NCBI GenBank assembly: GCA_009829735.1
Contig: CM020620.1
Span: 19,318,020-19,382,019 of the forward strand
Reading direction: 5' to 3'
Length of the DNA stretch: 64,000 bases
From: Pyropia yezoensis
Taxonomy: Eukaryota; Rhodophyta; Bangiophyceae; Bangiales; Bangiaceae
Shown: piece after piece, positions 38,816 to 46,906 of the stretch
Layout: every line of letters begins with the position of its first letter
Position numbering within the stretch: the first letter of the stretch is position 1
Program-made: the position numbers and the translations under genes
Notes under the pieces: model-generated
Told to the model about the DNA's origin: nothing
Database searches by the model: none
Seen by the model: the letters and a program-made list of their open reading frames with translations, nothing else

Positions 38816-40801
38816 ATGGGGCGGCGACGCCGGCGCTCCACTCCTTCATCCTCATCGGCACCCACCACCCCCCCCCCTCCCTCACCCTGCTACTCAGAAG
38901 TGGAGGACGACGGTCGACCGCGTCGCCGGCGGCGCCGTCGCTCCCCGACGCGGCACAGGCAGGGTGCGCTCGTTCCACGCCGGACGCGTGTCCCCCCCCC
39001 CGCAAACCTGCAGGGCGACGGCGGCGGCCGTGCTCGTCCGCGCCTGTTGTCGCCGGCACGACAAGAGTTTGGACGTCGGCTGGGGCTCGGAAGCCGTCCG
39101 GGCCCACCGTTGACCCCTCCGCGCGGCCCACGACGGATTTCCACGCCCCCTCCCCCGACCATAAGCCGTGGTCGGGGTTCGAACAAGTCCCCGGGGCCAC
39201 GGGCGCCACCGGGGTATCCATCGCCCCCTCACCGCCCACGAGAGCCGTTTGTGGGGGGACGGAACTGGAATCAGGACCGGGAGGGGGGCGGCCTGGGCAG
39301 CCGACCCGGCCCGCCCCCGGGGTTGCCATCGCCCCCTCACCGCCCGCGAGAGCCGCTTGTGGGGGGACGGAACTGGAATCAGGACCGGGAGAGGGGCGGC
39401 CTGCGCAGCCGACCCGGCCCGCCACCGGGGTTGCCATCGCCCCCTCACCGCCCGCGAGAGCCGTTTGTGGGGGGACGGGACTGGGACCGGGACCGGGAGA
39501 GGGGCGGCGTGGGCAGCCGACCCGGCCCGCCGCCGCAGGGGCAGCGGCCGTGGGATCAGCGTGCGCCACCGCCTCTGGAGAGGCCACCGCCCCACTTACA
39601 TCGGGAAGGGGGTTGGCGGCAGGAGACCGGGGAATCTTTGGAGCAGGAGTGGCAGGTGGGGGAGGGCTGGCTGAGGCACGGCGCCGGACCGGCAGGCTGG
39701 GGTTCGCGGCCGCGGTCGCCCCCGCGCTGGACGGGACTCCCGCCGGGGCGTCTTGGGGGCACGCGGGACCTGTTAGCGCCGCGCGACCCTGCCCGCCAGG
39801 GGTACCCCCCCGAGTTTGGCGCGTGGCGGAGCGGACCCGACGGTACGGCGTACGCGCCGCCGAGGCCGCCGCCGCCGCCGCCGCACGAGAACGGGCGCGA
39901 GTGGTGGCCGCCGAGCGAGCCGAGGTCGCTGTGGCAGCGTCGTGCGACGCCGCCGACGCCGACTCGGCGGGCGAGTCGTGGGCAGCTGACGCTGAGGAGG
40001 ACGCCTTCACCGGACGCTGGCCGCTCGACGGGGCAGCCTCCAGAGCCGCCCGCGTCGCCGACGCCCCAACCGACAGCACCGACACAACCCCAGGCGACAG
40101 CGACGGCCCAGGTGGTACCTGGTGGGCACGCCTCGGCTCCTCCACGTGCCGAGACACTAACCGCACCGCTTACGACGACGACGCCGCGGCCGCCCTACCC
40201 GCCCTCCCTAGCGGTGGGCCCGGCGCCTCCAACGCACCACCTGTACCGGTGGGCGCTGCTGTCGACCCCGCAACCCCAAGGAGCAGCGGCAGCTGCACCG
40301 CCGACCACAGGCTTCCCGTCCCCGCAGGCGGCAGCTACGCAAGCAGCGGGGCAGTACCCGCTGTTCAACTACCCGCCGGCGACGGTGACGCACGCCGTCG
40401 TGCCGCCACACCCGTTGCAGACCACCCACGCGGAAGCAACGCTGGCTGTCGCGCAGCCTCCTCTCTTCCAGCCGCCGCCCCAGACGGCGGTGGCGCAGCC
40501 GCAGTTTCAAGTACCGCAGGCGGCGGCGCCTCAGGCGGCCGCGCCGCCCACACCTGTGGCCGCGCAGGTCTTGCGCGGGGCGGCAGGAGTGCCAACATGG
40601 TCTCTCGCGCCGCCGCCCTGGTGGCAGCAGCCGCACGTGCAGCAGCAGCCGCAGATGCAGCTCCCGCTGCAGGCGCCGCCGGCGCCGCCGATCTTTGTCC
40701 AGCTGCCGCCGCCGCCCCCGCCGCCCCCGCCGCCTCCGCCGCCGCCGCCTCCAACCCCGCCGCCGCCGCCACCCCCGCCCCCGCCCCCGCCCCCCGACTA
40801 G
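38816..40801 (+). CDS. Proline/arginine-rich unidentified protein
   Basis: 661 codons from the ATG at 38816; the frame is open back to about 38411. The product is Pro/Arg/Gly-rich and disordered, with Arg-Ser stretches, three tandem copies of a 36-residue unit (39213-39536) containing PREPFVGGRNWNQDRE, and a long Pro run near the end. A plausible upstream exon is 38278-38342 (MSLALEPPQDGRLVLS), joined across 38343-38409 in the right phase. Over 39550-40801 the next frame is also open and leads into the SANT-like gene, so only one of the two, or a spliced combination, may be real. No domain is recognised. Confidence 0.35.
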   Translation: MGRRRRRSTPSSSSAPTTPPPPSPCYSEVEDDGRPRRRRRRRSPTRHRQGALVPRRTRVPPPANLQGDGGGRARPRLLSPARQEFGRRLGLGSRPGPPLTPPRGPRRISTPPPPTISRGRGSNKSPGPRAPPGYPSPPHRPREPFVGGRNWNQDREGGGLGSRPGPPPGLPSPPHRPREPLVGGRNWNQDRERGGLRSRPGPPPGLPSPPHRPREPFVGGRDWDRDRERGGVGSRPGPPPQGQRPWDQRAPPPLERPPPHLHREGGWRQETGESLEQEWQVGEGWLRHGAGPAGWGSRPRSPPRWTGLPPGRLGGTRDLLAPRDPARQGYPPEFGAWRSGPDGTAYAPPRPPPPPPHENGREWWPPSEPRSLWQRRATPPTPTRRASRGQLTLRRTPSPDAGRSTGQPPEPPASPTPQPTAPTQPQATATAQVVPGGHASAPPRAETLTAPLTTTTPRPPYPPSLAVGPAPPTHHLYRWALLSTPQPQGAAAAAPPTTGFPSPQAAATQAAGQYPLFNYPPATVTHAVVPPHPLQTTHAEATLAVAQPPLFQPPPQTAVAQPQFQVPQAAAPQAAAPPTPVAAQVLRGAAGVPTWSLAPPPWWQQPHVQQQPQMQLPLQAPPAPPIFVQLPPPPPPPPPPPPPPPPTPPPPPPPPPPPPPD

Positions 40802-42432
40802 TACTGAGCGGCGCAGCCGTCTCTGGGGGGGCCTGCGTGGTCGGCAACACGGTGGCGGCGCGGAGCACACAGGACGGCGCTGACTCCGTGTCGAACGTGC
40901 TGGCGGGGATGGCGGCGCGTCACAAGCAGCGTATTGCGGCGGCGCGGGCTGCCGGCCGAGAGGCAGCCAGTCGGGCGCGCTACACTCGTGCTGGCCAAGG
41001 TTTAGGGCCTCCTCCTTCTGAGCGGGCCCCTGCTGTGGGCTCTGTGGCTCCCTCCCCAGCAGGCCCATCCCCGGGGGGCGGCGGCTCATATGCGCGACGA
41101 GGGACTGCACTGGTGATCGAGCGCAAAAAGCGGGGCAGCAGCGGAGGGCGGGGAAAGGCGTGGACCCGCGGCGAACGGGTGGCCCTCTGTCGCGCTGTAC
41201 GCGAGGCAACTCTGAACGGCTTGCTCGCTGCTGATCAGCAGAAGGAGGACTACTGGGGCAAGATGCTCGTCGCCATGGCCGAGCAGACGCCCGAGAATCT
41301 AACGGGCAACCAGCTGGCCGAGCGCTGGGGTCAGCGCACCTGGAGCGCACTCTTAGTTGAGTTCACCCGCAACATCAGCCCCTGCTGCCAGCGGTTTGCC
41401 CACTTCTACCACGTGGCGTCGACGACGGCAACGGGCAATATGGACGAGGACGGTATCCTGAGCTCGGCGCGGTCGCTTTACTCGGCGGCCGCCATGTACG
41501 CCGCGGAGCATGCGGACGCTGTCAAGGACGCCAATCGCAAGAAGCAAGGCAGGGCGGTGCCTGTGCGGCGGTCCCGCCTCGTGCCCCAAAGCTGGGAGCC
41601 GTGCTGGCAGGAGCTCGAAGCGCTTGACAAGTACAGCGGCGCCGCTGCCAACCCTGATATCGAGCGCTCCTTCCTGGACGGTCTTCTGAGCGACGACGGC
41701 TCGGATGCGACGGAGGAGGACGAGGGCGGAGACACTGCGGACGCGGGAGGGGGAGTTGCGGCGGGAGCTGAGGAGCCGCGGGCCCGACCTGTGCGAGGAC
41801 CTGCGCTGATGGACCGCCCCGCAATGGGTCGCAAGGCTCTCAAGCGCCGCCTGGTCGACGACAACGCGGAAGCGGCGTCCCTCGCCGCCTGTGACAAGTC
41901 GATGCGAGTGGTGGCGCAGTCGCTCGCTCGTCGTAACGAGCTAGGGGAGGAGGCGCAGAAGCTGGAGAAGCAGCGGATGGCGCTCGACTTTTTTAACCGG
42001 GCGGAGAACAAGCACACCCCCGAGGGGTTGGCGTTCCAAGCGCGCATGCTGGCGACAATGGCTGCGTTTGGCGCCGAGCCCACGGTCGCTTCCAGCGCGT
42101 GCGTTGCTGGCGCTGATGCCGGCGCGACTGCTAGTGAGGCGGCTCTCGTGGGCGACTGCGAGGACGAGGATGAGGACGGCGGCATTGTCGTGGCTGGGGC
42201 GCCTGAGCCGATCGCCGCCAGCTCGACCCCGGCCAACAAAGCACGCGGCGCCAAGTCAATGGCGACTAAGGCGGCGCTGGCAGATGCGGCGTTACGCGCC
42301 GCCGCAACGATTGACCTGACCTTCCCGCCCACCATGGGCGGGCACGCAAGCGGCGCAGGTGCAGGGGTCGCTGATGACGACTGGGAAAGCGGCAGCACTG
42401 CTGAACGTGGAAACGAAAAGGAAAAGCTGTGA
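40597..42432 (+). CDS. SANT/NAM-associated-like protein of the second Harbinger element
   Basis: 611 residues from the ATG at 40597 in a good context; the frame is open from 39550, and another ATG at 40909 starts just before MAARHKQRIAAARAAGREA. Core at about residues 190-320: KAWTRGERVALCRAVREATL, EDYWGKMLVAMAEQ, NLTGNQLAERWGQRTWSALL, a SANT-like three-helix pattern with conserved Trp, followed by NISPCCQRFAHFYHVA. This is typical of the DNA-binding partner protein of plant-type Harbinger elements. Then an acidic segment, a basic KALKRRL stretch, and a helical C-terminal part (LEKQRMALDFFNRAENK), the usual place for a dimerisation region. The tail is Ala/Gly-rich. Start choice is uncertain. 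Confidence 0.65.
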   Translation: MVSRAAALVAAAARAAAAADAAPAAGAAGAADLCPAAAAAPAAPAASAAAASNPAAAATPAPAPAPRLVLSGAAVSGGACVVGNTVAARSTQDGADSVSNVLAGMAARHKQRIAAARAAGREAASRARYTRAGQGLGPPPSERAPAVGSVAPSPAGPSPGGGGSYARRGTALVIERKKRGSSGGRGKAWTRGERVALCRAVREATLNGLLAADQQKEDYWGKMLVAMAEQTPENLTGNQLAERWGQRTWSALLVEFTRNISPCCQRFAHFYHVASTTATGNMDEDGILSSARSLYSAAAMYAAEHADAVKDANRKKQGRAVPVRRSRLVPQSWEPCWQELEALDKYSGAAANPDIERSFLDGLLSDDGSDATEEDEGGDTADAGGGVAAGAEEPRARPVRGPALMDRPAMGRKALKRRLVDDNAEAASLAACDKSMRVVAQSLARRNELGEEAQKLEKQRMALDFFNRAENKHTPEGLAFQARMLATMAAFGAEPTVASSACVAGADAGATASEAALVGDCEDEDEDGGIVVAGAPEPIAASSTPANKARGAKSMATKAALADAALRAAATIDLTFPPTMGGHASGAGAGVADDDWESGSTAERGNEKEKL

Positions 42433-43455
42433 GGACCGGCACAGAGAGAACGAGAAGAAGTGGCGGCGCATGCGCGCCGGCGCGCCGCCCGCTGAACTGC
42501 CCGACGGGGCCACGACCATCACCCACGCGTATGCCTGCTTGTATGTTTTGCCTTTCTTGTTTGATTGTTTGTACTTGCTGTTGTAGATGGACCCGCGTAC
42601 GCATGTGCACCTGCTGTTGCTGTACCAGCGGCACGCCTGTGCCCCTGCTGTATATGAAGCCGCACACACCTGTGAACCTGCATGCTTTTTTTTTTTTACC
42701 CGAGTTGGTCGCGGGTTTTTTTTTTTTTTCCTACTGGACAACTTTGCCTTCTTGCGCGGCCCACCCAACTCATCATCCCCCCCTTCCTTCCCCCTCTTCC
42801 TTCCTATAGTCCCTGTCGCCAAGTCGTTTGTAGCTCTCCTGGCCAACAGCGCTTTCCACAACCACTCTGTAGCCAGCATTACGCGGCCAGACCGTCTCTG
42901 ACAGAAACGTTGTCCCTTTTGCCGCGCACAAACGTCAGGAGTGCGGCCAGCAGGGAGTGGGCGCCAACCCGGGGCGCCGGCCGTGCGCAGGCCGTGCGGC
43001 GGGCAGGCAGCGGGGAGTGGGCGCCACCCCCGGGTGCCGGCCGTGGGAAGGCCGTGCGGTGGCCGGCAGCCGCCGGCCAGGGGGAAGAGGGGCCACGCCG
43101 GTGCGCTGGGCGTGGCTTGGATGTCGGCGGGCAGGCAGCGGCCGGCCAGGGAGGAGAGGAGCCACGCCGGTGCGGCGGCGGCTGCTTCGCTGGCGGGGGG
43201 CAGGCAGCTCGGGGTAGGCGCCACGCCGGGGTGCGGGCCGTTGGGAGACCGTGCGGCGGCCGGCACCGGCCGGCCAGGGGGAGAGGCGCCACGCCGGTGC
43301 GGCGGCCGTGGCACTGACGGAGGTGGGCAGGCAGTGGCCTGCCCGGGAGGAGGGGCGCCAGGACGGCTCCGCAGGTAGCGGCGCAGAGCGACGGTTGGTG
43401 GTGGGAGCGTCGAGACGAGAGGGAAAGAAATAGAATGAGGCAAAGTGTACATTGT
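42433..43455. other. Spacer between the convergent genes of the second Harbinger element
   Basis: T-rich tracts (42685-42732), then the minisatellite at 42955-43385. A 386-codon open frame on the minus strand is made by the minisatellite and is not called. Confidence 0.5.
42955..43385 (+). repeat. Degenerate 60-69-bp minisatellite
   Basis: About seven copies beginning GGCGCCACGCCGG or a close variant and containing GGCAGGCAGCGG or GGCCGGCCAGGG. Unit length alternates between about 60 and 69 bases. Confidence 0.75.
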
Positions 43456-45315
43456 TTAATCCGACTCCTCCCCCAGCGTATGGCGCTGCGCCCACACATG
43501 TGCCGTCAGAGCCTCACGCAAACGTGCGTGCCCCACGGGGTTCGTGACACGCGCCCAGGCCACTATGGCCCTCATCATGCCCGCGTGGACGGCGTTCGGG
43601 GGCACAGGAAGAGCCACGCCGCCACCAAAAGCGAGCCCACCCGCGCCAACCCCGGCACCAGCTCCTCCTGCAACTACGGGGTTGCCCCCACTCCAATTCA
43701 CTACACCATCACCCCCGTCCTCACCGCCGACATCCTCCCCCACATCGTCGCCACTATCACCCCCCCCTCCACCATCACCGCCGTCTGCATCATCGACACC
43801 AACAGCACCAGCTCCACCTTGTCCAGCGACTCCACCGTCACCAGCGCCGCCGACCGCGGCACTGCCGCCGCTTCCGCCGCCGCCGCCACCGCCGCAGCCA
43901 ATGCCAACACCGGCACCATCCCCGCCGTCGGCGCCACCGCCATCACCATTCCCGCCGTCGCCAGCGACCCCAGCGTGGACACCCGCACCGAGACCTGCAC
44001 CGTCACTGCCACCACCGGGTCCACCGCCTCCGCCGTCTCCGCCACCGCCACCGCCACCGCCACCACCACCGCCACCGCCACCGCCATCGCCACCGCCACC
44101 GACACCGCCGCATCCACTCCCGTGTGGCGCACCCATTCCCCCTCCCTCACCAAGTTCAGGAAAAGCGCGAGAGACGTACCCTTCTCGACGCAGCTCGGTC
44201 ACCATGTTGTGCAAAATGGTTACGGCTTTGGCGGTACATATGAGGGTAGAGACAGAGTAGGCTCGAGCAGGGTGCAAAAGAACGTGGAAGCGGGCGGTCA
44301 GTACAGCAAAGAGACGCTCCACGTCCTTCCGCATGGCCTCTTGCAGACTGTTGAAAGCTTTCTCCTGGGGCGTTTGCGGCATGGCGTGAGGGGCCACAAA
44401 GATGGAGTAGCGAGGGTAGATGCCATCAACAAGATAATACGGCAGGTTCATCACCTCCCCGTTGACCGTGTAGGTTAATCCCGGCGGGGGCCACTCCCCC
44501 TTGGTGATCTGCACCATGAGGGGGCTGTGCGACAACACGTTCACGTCATTGTTGCTGCCAGGACAGCCGGCAAACAGGTGCCACACCCACAGGTCCTCAT
44601 CGCAGATGGTCTCCAATACAATGTTGGGATGCTTGTGGCGGCCCTTGTACATCCCTGCGTGCGCTGAGGGGCAGTTGGTCCATGCCCAATGGCTGCAGTC
44701 CAGGCTCCCAATGCAGCCAGGCAGGCCGCGCTCGGCATTGCGCGCCAGAATTCGGTTGAGGTCCTCGATCGTAGGGGCGCGCAGGTACACGGCCTGGTAC
44801 TTGTGGAGAATGAACGCCACCAGCCGCCGGACAGCCTCGTGGACAGTTGACTTGGAGAGCCGCACATACTCGTCCACTCGATCGGCCGTCTCGCCATAGG
44901 CGATGACGCGGAAGGCCGCCACAAGCTTCTGGAGGGGGTGGGCCTGTGGGAGGCCCGTGGCGTTGGGGCGCTGCGCCCACCAGTTCAGGTCCTTGATGTC
45001 TTCGTAAATGCGCATGAACAGGGTGCGCGGTACACGGAAGCGGCGCTCAAAATCAATCTCATCATAGACAGGCGGAGCGCCGCCCAGCCCAAAGTAGTCA
45101 CGCCGGATGGTGGCGAGGCCGAGAGCAAAGTCGCGTTTCTTGTTTGGCTTGCGGCCGGGCACAGAACCACGACGCCGCGCCGGGCCCCTTCGGCCACGGC
45201 GGCGGCGCCACAGGCGTAGCACCGTGAGGTGGTGCTGGAGCAGAAGCACCAAGGCCGCGTCGTCATCGAATGCAGCGTCCCCGTGAAGACTGTGCAGCGC
45301 TCCCGTATGCTCCAT
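43456..45315 (-). CDS. PIF/Harbinger transposase, Plant_tran type
   Basis: 619 residues from the ATG at 45315. The N-terminus is helical and then Arg-rich; the region before the catalytic core contains FERRFRVPRTLFMRIYEDIK. The DDE residues are D206 in CIGSLDCSHWAW, D257 in CPGSNNDVNVL and E333 in RKDVERLFAVL, with HKHPNIVLETICDEDLWVW between, characteristic of the plant-type PIF family. Residues about 395-540 are an insertion of almost pure Gly with Asp and Ala, absent from family members I know. The C-terminus after it (NAVHAGMMRAIVAWARVTNP) returns to ordinary composition, which suggests the Gly segment is a repeat expansion inside the gene. The enzyme residues are intact. Confidence 0.85.
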   Translation of the reverse strand: MEHTGALHSLHGDAAFDDDAALVLLLQHHLTVLRLWRRRRGRRGPARRRGSVPGRKPNKKRDFALGLATIRRDYFGLGGAPPVYDEIDFERRFRVPRTLFMRIYEDIKDLNWWAQRPNATGLPQAHPLQKLVAAFRVIAYGETADRVDEYVRLSKSTVHEAVRRLVAFILHKYQAVYLRAPTIEDLNRILARNAERGLPGCIGSLDCSHWAWTNCPSAHAGMYKGRHKHPNIVLETICDEDLWVWHLFAGCPGSNNDVNVLSHSPLMVQITKGEWPPPGLTYTVNGEVMNLPYYLVDGIYPRYSIFVAPHAMPQTPQEKAFNSLQEAMRKDVERLFAVLTARFHVLLHPARAYSVSTLICTAKAVTILHNMVTELRREGYVSRAFPELGEGGGMGAPHGSGCGGVGGGGDGGGGGGGGGGGGGGGGDGGGGGPGGGSDGAGLGAGVHAGVAGDGGNGDGGGADGGDGAGVGIGCGGGGGGGSGGSAAVGGAGDGGVAGQGGAGAVGVDDADGGDGGGGGDSGDDVGEDVGGEDGGDGVVNWSGGNPVVAGGAGAGVGAGGLAFGGGVALPVPPNAVHAGMMRAIVAWARVTNPVGHARLREALTAHVWAQRHTLGEESD

Positions 45316-45570
45316 GCCTGCGACTTCACGCAGGCGGGGGGAGCGGGAACGGGCAGGGGTAGCGCACCACAAACACGACCACACACCAGAACAATAAAGC
45401 ACAGCGTGAGATGTGGGTGATGCGTCAGTCCACCGCGGCCACAGTGCCCAACTCCTCGCGCAGCAAGACCGCTACCTCCCCGCCCTCCGTCCCCACACAC
45501 CCGTCGTCCCCACCATACACATACGCCAACACGTACCAGCTGTTGCGTGCGGTCGTGAGACAATGCACAC

Positions 45571-45610
45571 CCCTCGGGTGGCGCAAAGAACCCTCGGGTG
45601 GCGCAAAGAG
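45571..45610 (+). repeat. 20-bp tandem duplication
   Basis: CCCTCGGGTGGCGCAAAGAA followed by the same 20 bases with one change at the end. The length is not a multiple of three. Confidence 0.9.
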
Positions 45611-46842
45611 TGCAATGCCACGGCGCTTGTCAGCGCACCGCGGACGTCGACGTAGCGAAACTGGCAGTTGTGGAGCAACTCGGGCAACGGACAACCTTAC
45701 TGGATAGGGGGGGAAGGAGATTGGAGGCGGTGGGGGGGCAGGGTCAAACACACACAAAAATACATATCGTAAAGCAGAGCGTCCACAGGCAAGAGAGTGA
45801 CGCGTCAGAGGCCACACCGTCTCAAGAAAAATAACGCACTCACAGATGCCCGTGTTGGCGCGCGCAGTATCGCGGGCATCGCGCACACATGGAGCGGGGC
45901 CGGATCGCGGGGACGGTGACGAACGCGGCGACGGTGGTGATGGCGGCGACGGCGGTGGCGACGACGGTTGCGCCGTGCAGTGCAACGACGCCCTCCCCTG
46001 GGCCCACCCCTCCACACTAGCGTACAGGAAGGGGGTGTCGCCGGCCCTTGCCGCTGACGGCTGTGGTGGCTGGCCTGACCCGTCGGCGACACGATTGAGC
46101 TACGCCCAAATGCAGGGATCCTGGCCGCCATCACCCCACCCCCGTGCAGGCCCCGTCGGCTCTCCCCCAATAGGAGGCCTTCCACGGCACCCTGCCCCCT
46201 TCAGATCTGGAGCGCATGGAGCCTCGCGCGCACCCCCCCCCCCGGACTGCTACTCCCCGCCCCCTAGCCAGTCAAAATTGGAGGCCACCACCCGTGCGCT
46301 GGACGCGTGCTGGGTGTCTTGGTGGCTCGCGAATGCCCCCCCTCGTCTCCAGAGCTGGCTGCCCAAAAGCACCCCCCCAGCACAGTTTCCGACGGAAGTG
46401 TGGCTTCCTCGCGCCCTCGTGACAAACCGCGGAGCGTAGAAGGCGTGAGCCCCTCCCCCGCCTCCCCTCCACCCCCCGATCCCAAATCACAACCCTCCAT
46501 CGAAAATCGAGCATCACACACCGCCCCCGCGTGCAAGGGAGGGTGCTCCACAGAGAGAGAACACCCCGGATCGTGGCACCATATTGCCCCGTCCCCAGCG
46601 GCGCCACGTGCCACCTGTTCCATCCGTTGCTCTCCTCGTCGCGTGAGGCAGCATAGTTGGATCGGTCAAGATGTTTTGCCGCACATCTGCCAAAACGCGA
46701 CCGCACGTTAGGAAGACTATCCAAGCAAGCACATACTTTGCGACCGAAGATCTTGTGAGTTGGGAGCGAAAACTGCGTGCCACGTTGGCGTGCAACGTGG
46801 GACGCGCACAGCCAATCATTTTCGAGGTCTTCGGCATTCTGG

Positions 46843-46906
46843 TATGGCTCGAGCCATACGGTGAGCCAAACACGTCGAGTTTGGCTCACGGTATGGCTCG
46901 AGCCAT
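46843..46906. repeat. Compound palindrome
   Basis: TATGGCTCGAGCCATA (46843-46858), itself a perfect palindrome, recurs at 46892-46906. Between them CATACGGTGAGCCAAAC (46855-46871) and GTTTGGCTCACGGTATG (46879-46895) are inverted with one mismatch. The whole 64 bases can fold as one hairpin or as a cruciform with two side arms. Confidence 0.85.

Larger units (their letters stand above)
40597..45315. mobile_element. Second PIF/Harbinger-type transposon (coding core)
   Basis: A SANT/NAM-associated-type gene on the plus strand and a Plant_tran-type DDE transposase on the minus strand, converging on a minisatellite. Same gene content and orientation as the element at 11-14 kb, but the proteins are from different Harbinger branches. 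Ends were not found. Confidence 0.7.

Noticed and set aside
42292-43452. 386-codon Pro/Arg-rich minus-strand frame
   Set aside because: Produced by the 60-69-bp minisatellite.
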